DNA of 24,190 nucleotides from positions 1-24,190 of the forward strand of contig DATIHK010000076.1 in NCBI GenBank assembly GCA_035480775.1. Direction: 5' to 3'. Source of the stretch: DATIHK01 sp035480775. GTDB taxonomy: Bacteria > Patescibacteriota > WWE3 > UBA101185 > UBA10185. The position numbers and the translations under genes are program-made. Below, piece by piece: positions 6,124 through 14,202 of the stretch; the stretch's first letter is position 1; each line of letters opens with the position of its first letter. The notes below the pieces were generated by a model. That model had not been told where the DNA came from. It ran no database searches and was given only the letters and a program-made list of their open reading frames with translations.

Positions 6124-8521
6124 TAATTTTTACAATGTAATATGGATAGCCGTTTATCTAGTAATCTTGTTAATTTTTGTCTTTTCAATGTTTATGGCTG
6201 CTGCAAACATGGTTAGGCGAAAACACGAAAAACTAGATCAGTTTAAATTAACGTTTTTACAAATTAAACTTCCGCCTCAAAATGAAATCGAAGTGAAGGC
6301 TGCGGAGCAGCTCTTCGACGGACTAGTTGGCTTTAAAAAAAGTTTCTTTAAAGCACTTTTTACTGGCCAATATCGTATTTCATTAGAAATAGTTTCTAAA
6401 TCAACTGGTATAGGATTTTATGTTGTGGTACCAAATGAAATTGCAGCACTAGTCGAAAAACAAATTAACGGCGCATATCCTTCGGCCGAAATTGATATTA
6501 TCAATCCCAACGAAATTTGGGATCGCGGAAAATACACAGTCGTAGCAGAACTCAAATTAAAAGGTCCGTCCTTTTATCCGATAAAAGTTTATGATGATTT
6601 TAAAGGGGACGCGATGAGTACAATTTCATCTTCGCTCAGTAAGCTTAAAGACGACGAAGTATTAGCGGTTCAATACGTCATTGTTCCTGCAGAAGATAGT
6701 TGGAGACACGCAGGTCAAAGTTTTGTTTCGAGAATCAAAAACGCAGGTGCAAATCCAGAAAAAAAAGTTAACGTTGATACTTCGTTTTTGGAAGGAGTAG
6801 AAAAGAAAATTGCCAAATCAGGTTTTGATACGGCAATACGCGTTGTATCAATCGCTCAAGATAAATTTACAGCCGAAGGACACGTTAAAAATGTCATTTC
6901 GACTTTTGAACAATTTACCGAAGTTCGATATAACAGATTTAAACGCCGATCATTTGTCTCGTCACTAAAATTAATTGACGATTTTATTTATCGCCGACTT
7001 AAAGTTACCGACTTGCATATTCCATTTTTGGATATTCAACTTTACAGAAGCACTTCAGTTTTAAATACAGCAGAAATGGCAACAGTGTTTCACTTTCCAA
7101 ATAAAGATGTGCAAACACCTGGAATTATGTGGCTCGGAGCACGAAAAGGAGCAGCTCCAACCAATCTTCCGGATACAGGAGAGTTGTATTTAGGCAAAAG
7201 TGTATTTCGCGGAGTCGAGAAAAAAGTTTATATGTTAGATAAAGATCGCACGCGCCACTTTTATATAATTGGCCAAACCGGAACCGGAAAATCAGAATTC
7301 ATGAAATCTTTAGCTCTGCAAGACATTAACAATGGAGAAGGCGTTGCCTTTATTGACCCCCACGGCAGCGACATCGACGACTTGTTGCAAAAAATTCCAG
7401 AGAGCAGACTAAACGATGTGATTTTGTGGGATGTTTCAGATACAGAACGCCCGATGGGATTAAATATTTTGGAGGCGCAAAGCGACGACGAACGCCATAT
7501 TTTAATTAATGCGTTTATTGCGTTATTGTACAAATTATACGATCCAAACCACCAAGGAATTATGGGTCCAATGTTAGAGCGGGCAATACGAAATGTTATG
7601 TTGACAGCAATGACCGATCCACAAAGCACCGCTGTTGATGTTTTACGGCTTTTTATCGACGCTAAATACTATTTAAAGTTTTTGCCAAATATTCAAGACC
7701 CATTAGTCAAAAGATACTGGACAGACGAATTTGCCCGCACTCCTGAAGCACGTCGAAATGAAAATATGGGATATTTTGTTTCAAAATTTGACCGATTTGT
7801 AACAGATAAAACAATGCGAGATATTGTAGGCCAACCAAAATCTGCCTTTAATTTTCACCAGATTATGGCAGAGCGAAAAATATTGTTGGTCGATTTATCA
7901 AAAGGAAAAATCGGTGAAGAAAATTCTAACTTTTTGGGACTTTTGCTGGTTCCAAGAATTTTATCAGCAGCACTTTCGCGCGCATCAATGCTGGGCAAAC
8001 AAGATTTTCCAAACTTTTTCTTGTATGTGGATGAGTTTCAGAATTTTGCGACTCCTGATTTTGCGACAATTCTATCTGAAGCCCGTAAATACAAACTCAA
8101 CTTAACGGTGGCGCACCAATTTGTTGCACAGTTAGACGATCAAATAAAAGAAGCAGTTTTTGGAAACGTTGGAACGATGACAGCCTTTAGAGTAGGAGCC
8201 GAAGACGCCGAATATCTAGAACCACAATTCGCTCCTACGTTTGATAAAAATGATTTAATAAACAATCCAAACGGAAGCGCGTATATAAAATTATTGGTAA
8301 ACGGACACCCAACCATCCCATTTTCTATGATGGTTGACTGGGATATGATCACAAAGACAGCGAAAAATCCAACTATAGCCGAAACAATAAGAAAACAGTC
8401 TCGCGAAAAATTTGGTGTTGCCGCAAAAGATGTTGAAGACTTTATTAACAATAGAGCCGGATATACAGAACCCGAACCAACCAAAGCCGCCGAATTCGAC
8501 ATGAGTAAAATACCTTTTTAA
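6107..8521 (+). CDS. VirD4/TraG-like membrane-anchored DNA-transfer or pumping ATPase
   Basis: An 804-residue protein with one N-terminal membrane helix at about residues 11-33 and then a cytoplasmic body. Residues about 40-330 form a region with no motif I know. The P-loop GQTGTGKS is at 389-396 after HFYIIG, followed by FIDPHGSD, and the Walker B FLYVDEFQNFAT has its acidic pair at 642-643. A later VAHQFVAQLDDQI matches the arginine-finger/sensor region typical of the HerA-FtsK-VirD4 group. Such ATPases couple ATP hydrolysis to DNA or protein movement in type IV secretion. No relaxase or other conjugation gene is near, so this is more likely a housekeeping envelope motor than part of an integrated element. 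It overlaps the preceding disordered-protein gene by 17 bases and ends 24 bases before the FtsA-like gene, which has its own promoter. Confidence 0.85.
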   Translation: MNQLINNFYNVIWIAVYLVILLIFVFSMFMAAANMVRRKHEKLDQFKLTFLQIKLPPQNEIEVKAAEQLFDGLVGFKKSFFKALFTGQYRISLEIVSKSTGIGFYVVVPNEIAALVEKQINGAYPSAEIDIINPNEIWDRGKYTVVAELKLKGPSFYPIKVYDDFKGDAMSTISSSLSKLKDDEVLAVQYVIVPAEDSWRHAGQSFVSRIKNAGANPEKKVNVDTSFLEGVEKKIAKSGFDTAIRVVSIAQDKFTAEGHVKNVISTFEQFTEVRYNRFKRRSFVSSLKLIDDFIYRRLKVTDLHIPFLDIQLYRSTSVLNTAEMATVFHFPNKDVQTPGIMWLGARKGAAPTNLPDTGELYLGKSVFRGVEKKVYMLDKDRTRHFYIIGQTGTGKSEFMKSLALQDINNGEGVAFIDPHGSDIDDLLQKIPESRLNDVILWDVSDTERPMGLNILEAQSDDERHILINAFIALLYKLYDPNHQGIMGPMLERAIRNVMLTAMTDPQSTAVDVLRLFIDAKYYLKFLPNIQDPLVKRYWTDEFARTPEARRNENMGYFVSKFDRFVTDKTMRDIVGQPKSAFNFHQIMAERKILLVDLSKGKIGEENSNFLGLLLVPRILSAALSRASMLGKQDFPNFFLYVDEFQNFATPDFATILSEARKYKLNLTVAHQFVAQLDDQIKEAVFGNVGTMTAFRVGAEDAEYLEPQFAPTFDKNDLINNPNGSAYIKLLVNGHPTIPFSMMVDWDMITKTAKNPTIAETIRKQSREKFGVAAKDVEDFINNRAGYTEPEPTKAAEFDMSKIPF

Positions 8522-8529
8522 AAATTAGT

Positions 8530-8538
8530 TGTTATAAT
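8530..8538 (+). promoter_or_regulatory. Extended -10 promoter of the FtsA-like operon
   Basis: TG (8530-8531), T, consensus TATAAT (8533-8538), then seven bases to the ATG at 8546. No good -35 is present, which fits an extended -10 promoter. RNA should begin at the start codon. Confidence 0.65.
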
Positions 8539-8545
8539 CTATACA

Positions 8546-9757
8546 ATGCTGAACCTGCCATTTGGCTTAAATAAATCAAGCGATCCATTTAAATTTTTAA
8601 CTATTGATATTAGTGCCGATAGTGCAAAGTGTTTGGCTTTTTACAATGAAAATGGTGTTAATAAAATAATTGGAGTAGGCAAGCAGGCTATGGAACAAAA
8701 TGCCATTAGAAGCGGTAGCATAGTCGAATACGATCAAGTCGAACAAGCTGTCGAAGATGCCGTTATGCAAGCTACCGAAGATCTAGAAGAAAGATCTCAT
8801 CAAACTATAATTGGCGTCAGCGGCGATATGTGTCTAGGACATATGACGACTGCGAGAGTTGTCAGAGGAACCGGAGCTCCGGTTACCCAAAAAGAATTAG
8901 CAGAGCTTTCTAAAAAAATAATCGATTCTTCATTTGCTGAAGCTAATAATAAAATCGCGCAAATCACCGGAAATTCTGATATAGAACTAGAACTGATAAC
9001 TTCCACACCAGTTTATACAAAATTAGACGAAAAACTTACCAATCAAGCCGTGGGCGTCTCAGCAGAGACAGTCGAGCTGGCAATTTATGCTGCTTTTTCT
9101 CCAACTTATCATGTTAGAAATTTGCAGCGGCTATCAAAAAAACTAGGACTCAATTTGATTGCCATAGGGTCAGAAATGTACGCACTCATTTCGGTGCTTA
9201 AAAAAGTGAAAACTAAACACCTTGATTGCATAATTATGGACATTGGCAGTGACACAACAGACATAGGTATTGTTTTTGGAGGGGGCATAGTTTCTACGCG
9301 CACTTTAAGTATTGGAGGCAAACACTTTACTGAAATGGTCTCTCAAAAAATGGGTATCACTTATAAAGAAGCCGACAATGTCAAAAAAAGCTATGCTCTG
9401 GGCAAATTAACAAAAAGTGAAAGTTTAATTGTGCAGAGTAGTTTGCAAGACGTTTTGGATATTTGGCTAGACGGAATTGAACTAACCTTTGGAGAATTTA
9501 CTGGCGTTAAAACATTTTCACCGAATATTTACTTAGTAGGAGGAAGCTCCCAACTTCCTGATATTATGGAATTAGTCTCTAAAGAACCCTGGACTCATTC
9601 GATTCCCTTTAAAAATCCACCCGAATTTTATAAAATCGGGCTAGACGAATTAACGAGTATTACTGATGCGACCGGCAGAGCTGCCACACCTGATTTTGTA
9701 TTACCAGCATCTTTATCTGGTATTTACGACGAACTGCGAGGAGGTCAAAATGGTTGA
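8546..9757 (+). CDS. FtsA/PilM-like actin-fold ATPase
   Basis: A 403-residue soluble protein of the actin/Hsp70 ATPase fold. Phosphate loop 1 is FLTIDISADSAKCLAFY (about 17-33). An SHS2-type region with TIIGVSGDMCLGHM at about 88-101 fits FtsA and PilM. Phosphate loop 2 is MDIGSDTTDIGIV starting near residue 231, followed by LSIGGKHFTEMVSQKMGITYKEAD. The adenosine motif is IYLVGGSSQLPDI. FtsA anchors FtsZ to the membrane; PilM is the cytoplasmic actin-like partner of the bitopic PilN in type IV pili. The C-terminal membrane-binding amphipathic helix of FtsA is not obvious. The next gene overlaps by eight bases and encodes a bitopic protein with a cytosolic N-terminus, which resembles the PilM-PilN arrangement. 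I favour an FtsA/PilM-type envelope ATPase but cannot choose between them. Confidence 0.8.
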   Translation: MLNLPFGLNKSSDPFKFLTIDISADSAKCLAFYNENGVNKIIGVGKQAMEQNAIRSGSIVEYDQVEQAVEDAVMQATEDLEERSHQTIIGVSGDMCLGHMTTARVVRGTGAPVTQKELAELSKKIIDSSFAEANNKIAQITGNSDIELELITSTPVYTKLDEKLTNQAVGVSAETVELAIYAAFSPTYHVRNLQRLSKKLGLNLIAIGSEMYALISVLKKVKTKHLDCIIMDIGSDTTDIGIVFGGGIVSTRTLSIGGKHFTEMVSQKMGITYKEADNVKKSYALGKLTKSESLIVQSSLQDVLDIWLDGIELTFGEFTGVKTFSPNIYLVGGSSQLPDIMELVSKEPWTHSIPFKNPPEFYKIGLDELTSITDATGRAATPDFVLPASLSGIYDELRGGQNG

Positions 9758-11312
9758 TGTAAATCTTGAAATACACGATGACGTGATTTCAGTTATTAAC
9801 AAAATAAAAGATTTGAATGACGCCGGAGTATCTTTAAATATTCCAGAAGGCTCGGTGCTGTTTGATAATATTTTAAATTTAAAGCTGCTCAAAAAAGAAG
9901 CTGATAAATCTGGTAAAACTTTGAGTTTTCAAACCGAAGATTTAGCCGGACAAAATTTATTAACAATGCTTAACGAAGAAGAAGGTGGAAATAATGTGCA
10001 AGATTTTTCGATCAACGAAACCCCAACGGAGACGGTAACCTCGCTGGGAACAGAAACTCCCCAAAGTGGCCGACCACGTAGATCATTTACTGTTCCCAAA
10101 ATGCCTGCGATGACACTTCCACAAGTAGCGTTTTCAAAAAAATATTTGGTTATAGCAGCGGTGGTTCTCTTTGTTTTATTGGGAGTTTTTTTGTTAACTC
10201 GCGCTCCCAAAGCGACTGCAAAAATCGTCGTGAATTCGAGCCCACTAACAAAAAGCGTAACGATTAAAGCAATAGTCGGCAGCGCAACAGATCCAACAAC
10301 AAAAACTATTCGGGCGACAACACTCTCGACCGATTTAAGTGATTCGGTTACAGAAACCGCTACTGGCACAAAATTAATTGGTAAGACAGCAAAAGGCTCT
10401 ATCACAATTTACAATAAAACTGATGCAGAAAGAGAATTTAAAAAAGGCGCTACACTAAGCTATAAAAAAGATGGCACAACTTTAAAATTTGTTTTAACAG
10501 AAACAGCAACAGTGCCAGCAAGAACGCAAGACGACCCGGATCCGCTGCATCCCGAGACAATAACTTATACCTCAGGACAAACAGATTTTAAAGCCGAAGG
10601 CGCCGCAGTAGGAACCGATTATAATATTACTTCTGGTAAATCTTTAGATGTCGACGGCAAAAGCGCCTCAGATTTCAGCGGTAAAACTGCAACAGATTTT
10701 ACAGGAGGCGCCAGTCAAACTGTCAAAGCCATTGCAGAAGCCGATAAAACAAAAGCCGCGACGGAATTATTAAATACTTTGACGTCAAAAGGCGAAACAA
10801 CTTTAAAAAGTAAATTAGGAAGTGATCAAAAGTTAATAGCAGGATCATTAAAAGTAACACCGTCTACACAGAGCTTTAACCATCTCGTAGGGGATCAAGC
10901 CGACAGTATAACTCTAACCCAGACAGTAACTATTCAAGGTTTGACGTATTTTCAGGCCGATGTCGAAGGACTCTTAACTAAATTATCTGATGGATTTGTT
11001 CCAGATGGGTATGTACTTTCCGATAAAGACAAGCAAATTGACGTGCAAGCTCTTGGGCAAACTGATACTTCTGTCTTAACCAGCACGCAAGCAGATTTAC
11101 AAGTAACAATCAAAACATATATCGTACCAAACATAACCGAAGACACAATCAAAGACCAGTTAGCTGGCAAGAGTGTTGATGAAGCCAAAAGAATATTAGG
11201 TGGAATAAAAAATATCAAAACCTACGAATTCAGCATAAATCCATCTATTCCGTTTTTGCAGAAAGTTCCAAAAGATAAAAATAAAATTTTTGTAACAATA
11301 GAAAGAAACTAA
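9750..11312 (+). CDS. Bitopic membrane protein with baseplate-J-like extracytoplasmic region
   Basis: A 520-residue protein. Residues 1-75 form a cytosolic alpha/beta domain (VISVINKIKDLNDAGVSLNI and a KLLKKEADKSGKTLSFQTED segment). A polar linker follows at 76-130, a membrane helix at about 132-150 (YLVIAAVVLFVLLGVFLL), then about 370 Thr/Ser-rich residues outside. The outer part has beta-rich segments (KGSITIYNKTDAEREFKKG) and a conserved-looking end (AKRILGGIKNIKTYEFSINPSIPFLQKVPKDKNKIFVTIE). It resembles proteins labelled baseplate J-like in Patescibacteria genomes; this family call is from memory of pattern, not a search. The true start is 9750, not the open frame further upstream, because GGAGGT at 9740-9745 sits five bases before it. 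It overlaps the FtsA-like gene by eight bases and ruvX by one base (TAATG), so all three are coupled. Confidence 0.72.
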   Translation: MVDVNLEIHDDVISVINKIKDLNDAGVSLNIPEGSVLFDNILNLKLLKKEADKSGKTLSFQTEDLAGQNLLTMLNEEEGGNNVQDFSINETPTETVTSLGTETPQSGRPRRSFTVPKMPAMTLPQVAFSKKYLVIAAVVLFVLLGVFLLTRAPKATAKIVVNSSPLTKSVTIKAIVGSATDPTTKTIRATTLSTDLSDSVTETATGTKLIGKTAKGSITIYNKTDAEREFKKGATLSYKKDGTTLKFVLTETATVPARTQDDPDPLHPETITYTSGQTDFKAEGAAVGTDYNITSGKSLDVDGKSASDFSGKTATDFTGGASQTVKAIAEADKTKAATELLNTLTSKGETTLKSKLGSDQKLIAGSLKVTPSTQSFNHLVGDQADSITLTQTVTIQGLTYFQADVEGLLTKLSDGFVPDGYVLSDKDKQIDVQALGQTDTSVLTSTQADLQVTIKTYIVPNITEDTIKDQLAGKSVDEAKRILGGIKNIKTYEFSINPSIPFLQKVPKDKNKIFVTIERN

Positions 11313-11746
11313 TGGAAGCTAAAGAAATTAAAGATTACAAACTTTTAGGAATTGACTACGGAGATACCAATATCGGCTTGGCATTTGGCGCTAGCGGATT
11401 AGCCTCGCCACTTAAAACCGTAAGTGGCAAAAACCCCCAAACGGCGATCCACGAAATTGCCGCGCTCGCAATAAATAATAAAGTCACAAAACTTGTCTTT
11501 GGAATTGCCTTGACGCACGACGGCAAAGAAACTCCGCAATCTATAAAAACTCGCCAATTTGCAAAACTATTAAAAGTTTATTTGAAACTGCCCGCGGTTT
11601 TTGTGGATGAAGCGCACACTTCTATGGAAGCACAAAATTTAATGATTTCTACAGGATTTTCTAAAAAAGACCGCCGACATGGAGATCAATACGCAGCAAC
11701 GCTAATAATAAAAAGGTTTTATGATGAACAAGCGAAGGGCAGCTGA
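11312..11746 (+). CDS. ruvX: Putative pre-16S rRNA nuclease / Holliday junction resolvase-like YqgF (RuvX)
   Basis: A 144-residue RNase H-fold protein of the YqgF/RuvX family. LLGIDYGDTNIGLAF near the start carries the first catalytic Asp (D15). VFGIALTHDGKETPQS matches the family's VvGlPl.mdGs pattern, VDEAHTSMEAQ supplies the central acidic residue and TS pair, and RHGDQYAATLIIKRF gives the final Asp. In Escherichia coli the family member finishes the 5' end of 16S rRNA; a resolvase role was proposed earlier. It starts on the stop of the bitopic-protein gene (TAATG), so its translation is coupled to that gene, a neighbourhood that probably reflects co-expression and not shared function. Downstream is an AT-rich stretch with no convincing terminator. 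Confidence 0.9.
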   Translation: MEAKEIKDYKLLGIDYGDTNIGLAFGASGLASPLKTVSGKNPQTAIHEIAALAINNKVTKLVFGIALTHDGKETPQSIKTRQFAKLLKVYLKLPAVFVDEAHTSMEAQNLMISTGFSKKDRRHGDQYAATLIIKRFYDEQAKGS

Positions 11747-11799
11747 AGTAAACGACTTGGTTTGGCCTTACGTTATTATTTTTATTTTAGCATAAATTT

Positions 11800-11808
11800 T
11801 GATAACCT
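11800..11808 (+). promoter_or_regulatory. Possible extended -10 promoter of the small membrane protein / HAD pair
   Basis: TG (11800-11801), A, TAACCT (11803-11808), then six bases to the ATG at 11815. The hexamer matches consensus only at its TA and final T, but its placement repeats the spacing seen at the other unit starts. Confidence 0.4.
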
Positions 11809-11814
11809 TTACAC

Positions 11815-11994
11815 ATGATTGTACTGATTATTATTCTAGCTATATATTTGTTGCTAGGGTTTGTATACGCCGTGTATATTTTGTTATTTGGCTACGACGG
11901 TTGGTTGGCTTTTCCTATTAACATGTTGTTTGGACCAGTATTTTTAGTGTATTTATTTTATCTAACTAAAAAAAATAAGAAGCTACCTGTTTAA
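11815..11994 (+). CDS. Tiny two-helix membrane protein
   Basis: A 59-residue ORF starting MIVLIIILAIYLLLGFVYAVYILLFGYDGW and ending LTKKNKKLPV. Two hydrophobic segments (about 2-24 and 32-50) are separated by a short GYDGW loop and followed by a lysine-rich tail, predicting a hairpin with the positive end in the cytoplasm. The stop and the ATG of the HAD gene share a base (TAATG), so the pair is translationally coupled. This overlap, the hydrophobic composition and a possible -10 six bases upstream support it as a real gene that a length cut-off would miss. No family is recognised. Confidence 0.65.
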   Translation: MIVLIIILAIYLLLGFVYAVYILLFGYDGWLAFPINMLFGPVFLVYLFYLTKKNKKLPV

Positions 11995-12740
11995 TGTACA
12001 AAACATATTTTCAAAACAAAAAAGCAGTGTTTTTTGATCTGGATGGAACAATTGCAGATACCGACCCATATTGGAAAAGAGCTTTTGAAAAAATCATGGG
12101 GTTGATCGGGGCAACCTCGGTCACGTGGGAAGAGGCAGACGCTGGGGCGCCAACTCCTGCAGATACTTGGGAAAACATACTCCAGATGACGCAGATTCGT
12201 CCTAAGAATACTATAAAAGAATTAGTTAATTTAACGATAACCGAACTTTCACAGATTTTAAAAACAGATCCAATTGAATCCACCGAAGGTTTCTGGTCTT
12301 TAGTTGCAGATTTAAAACAAAAAAAATACAAACTCGCGCTAGTTTCTAATGATCCAAAAGATGCTGTTAATGTATTACTGTCTGCGCTAGGGTGCGGGCA
12401 AACCTTTGATTTAATAGTCACAGCAGACGATGTTCGCAATCCCAAACCTGCGCCAGATATTTATAATAACGCAGCAGCTCGCTTGGGTCTGAAAGCTTCA
12501 GAAGTATTGGTATTTGAAGATTCGGTAATCGGAAGCTCTAGCGCGCAAGCGGCTAAAATGGATACGATTGTAGTCTGGAACACTAAAGTATCACAAACCA
12601 AATATCCACGAGATATATTAACGTATATTTCAGATTTTACTTCGTTTCCGGGCAATTTAGATTTAACACTTGAAGACTATCTTAAAAAAACTGCCGAAAT
12701 TGCCCTTGGCGAGCATCTCGGGCAAAATGCTACAACGTAG
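11994..12740 (+). CDS. HAD-superfamily phosphatase, beta-phosphoglucomutase/phosphoglycolate phosphatase-like
   Basis: A 248-residue cytosolic HAD hydrolase with all four motifs. Motif I is FFDLDGT with nucleophile D15 and acid D17, motif II is LALVSND, motif III has the lysine in NPKPAPDIY, and motif IV is VFEDSVIGSSSAQAA. A helical cap of about 75-80 residues lies between motifs I and II, so it is a class C1 cap as in beta-phosphoglucomutase, phosphoglycolate phosphatase and small sugar-phosphate phosphatases. The substrate cannot be read from the sequence. It is coupled by TAATG to the tiny membrane protein before it and lies 73 bases upstream of dnaA, which has a separate promoter. The last 20 residues are a polar extension without motif. 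Confidence 0.88.
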   Translation: MYKTYFQNKKAVFFDLDGTIADTDPYWKRAFEKIMGLIGATSVTWEEADAGAPTPADTWENILQMTQIRPKNTIKELVNLTITELSQILKTDPIESTEGFWSLVADLKQKKYKLALVSNDPKDAVNVLLSALGCGQTFDLIVTADDVRNPKPAPDIYNNAAARLGLKASEVLVFEDSVIGSSSAQAAKMDTIVVWNTKVSQTKYPRDILTYISDFTSFPGNLDLTLEDYLKKTAEIALGEHLGQNATT

Positions 12741-12753
12741 ATTGCTTCACCAT

Positions 12754-12762
12754 TGTGGATAA
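12754..12762 (-). promoter_or_regulatory. DnaA box upstream of dnaA
   Basis: The plus strand reads TGTGGATAA, the exact complement of the consensus box TTATCCACA. It lies 52 bases before the dnaA ATG and about 36 bases upstream of the proposed -10, a usual place for DnaA autoregulation. Confidence 0.75.
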
Positions 12763-12797
12763 CTCATGTACATTTACAGTACTGCCAAATTATTTCC

Positions 12798-12806
12798 TGC
12801 TTCAAT
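12798..12806 (+). promoter_or_regulatory. Possible extended -10 promoter of dnaA
   Basis: TG (12798-12799), C, TTCAAT (12801-12806; four of six), then seven bases to the ATG at 12814. The hexamer is imperfect but the TG motif and spacing match the other leaderless starts in the window. Confidence 0.4.
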
Positions 12807-12813
12807 TAACTAA

Positions 12814-14202
12814 ATGCCGAATCAAAATCTTAATACAACTCTAGACGAAAAAACATTATGGAAAGCTGTTTTAGCCGAATTACAGTTAGTTGTCTCACCA
12901 ACAAATTACAGTACGTGGCTAAAACCGACACTCGCGCAAAGTTTAGAAAAAAATAAGCTGATTATCGTGTGCCAAAATCCATATACAAAAGATCGTTTAA
13001 CAAAACTAATGCCACTGATTCAAGAGGCTGTAAACCGCATAGGACGCGACGAGTACGAAGTAAAATTTGTTATCGGGGATACATCTCCAAAAAAAGATGG
13101 GCAGGTCGAAATGGGACCGCTTTTTTCGCAAACACCTAAAGCTAGTAAAGAAAGCGTCGCGCGATCAGGATTATTTCCAAAATATACGTTTGACAATTAC
13201 ATCATGGGTAAAAATAATCAGCTCGCGTTTGCAATAGCCACAGCAGTGGCTCAAACACCGGGAACAGTTTATAACCCAGTATTTTTTTATTCTGGAGTAG
13301 GCTTGGGAAAAACGCATTTGACACAGGCAATCGGCAACAAAATTATGCAAGACCACCCAGAATTAAAAATAATTTATTGCACCGGAGAAGATTTCACCAA
13401 CGAAATGATTGACGCTATCAGAGCAAAAGGCTCGGCAAAAAATATGACCGCCGAATTTAGAGATAAATATCGCAAAGCCGATGTGCTGCTGATAGATGAT
13501 ATTCAATTTATTGCAGGAAAAGAAGGGACGCAAGAAGAATTTTTTCACACCTTTAACGCCCTGTATATGAAACAAAAACAAATCATAATTACTTCCGATC
13601 GACCTCCGCGAGATTTTAAAAATATCGAAGATCGCATAACTTCACGCTTTAGCAGCGGAATTATTGCGGATATTCAGGCACCTGATTACGATACACGAAT
13701 GGCTATTCTTAAAAATAAACGTGACCAAACCAAAGGCAATATTTCTGATGAAGTTTTAGAATTTATCGCTCAAAAAGTAAGCACAAATATTCGAGAACTA
13801 GAAGGTGCTTATTTACAAGTTCTTACCAAAGGAAATTCTAAAACAGGCGGAGTAACTTTAGAAACCGCTGCCGAAACTTTGGGACAAACGCTCAAAGAAG
13901 AAAAACAAAAGCCTATTAATGTTAATCAAATTATTAAAGCCGTATGCAATTACTATTCTGTTAAAAGTGTGGATTTAAAAGGGGAACGCCGAACTAAAGA
14001 TATAGTACTACCGCGCCAAGTAGCGATGTACCTAATTAAAGATCTAACAGGGACACCTTTAATTACTATCGGAGAACTTTTGGGGGGACGCGATCATACA
14101 ACAATTATTCATGGGGTCAGAAAAATCGAGGTCGAAGTAGGAGCGGTGGTAAAAACGCGCCAAGACATTTCAAACATTAAACAATTAATTAATACTTTGT
14201 GA
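12814..14202 (+). CDS. dnaA: Chromosomal replication initiator protein DnaA
   Basis: AAA+ initiator of chromosome replication, 462 residues and complete. Domain I (about 10-85) includes SPTNYSTWLKPTLAQSLE. A short linker follows, then domain III with YTFDNYIMGKNNQLA, the Walker A GVGLGKTH at 161-168, Walker B VLLIDDIQF with D228/D229, and sensor I IITSDRPPRDF. Domain IV ends with the DnaA signature near 424-434, GGRDHTTIIHG, which reads DnaA boxes. One consensus box lies upstream and at least five full or near-consensus boxes lie at and after its stop, so it probably sits at its own origin and regulates itself. It appears monocistronic: the genes on either side have their own promoters. The N-terminus is standard for the family, which supports the ATG at 12814. 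Confidence 0.98.
   Translation: MPNQNLNTTLDEKTLWKAVLAELQLVVSPTNYSTWLKPTLAQSLEKNKLIIVCQNPYTKDRLTKLMPLIQEAVNRIGRDEYEVKFVIGDTSPKKDGQVEMGPLFSQTPKASKESVARSGLFPKYTFDNYIMGKNNQLAFAIATAVAQTPGTVYNPVFFYSGVGLGKTHLTQAIGNKIMQDHPELKIIYCTGEDFTNEMIDAIRAKGSAKNMTAEFRDKYRKADVLLIDDIQFIAGKEGTQEEFFHTFNALYMKQKQIIITSDRPPRDFKNIEDRITSRFSSGIIADIQAPDYDTRMAILKNKRDQTKGNISDEVLEFIAQKVSTNIRELEGAYLQVLTKGNSKTGGVTLETAAETLGQTLKEEKQKPINVNQIIKAVCNYYSVKSVDLKGERRTKDIVLPRQVAMYLIKDLTGTPLITIGELLGGRDHTTIIHGVRKIEVEVGAVVKTRQDISNIKQLINTL

Noticed and set aside
6107..8521. Part of an integrated conjugative element
   Set aside because: No integrase, relaxase, attachment-site repeats or change in composition is visible, and all neighbours are housekeeping-type genes.
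9666..9749. Upstream extension of the bitopic protein start
   Set aside because: It would overlap the FtsA-like gene by over 90 bases; GGAGGT is placed correctly for the ATG at 9750.
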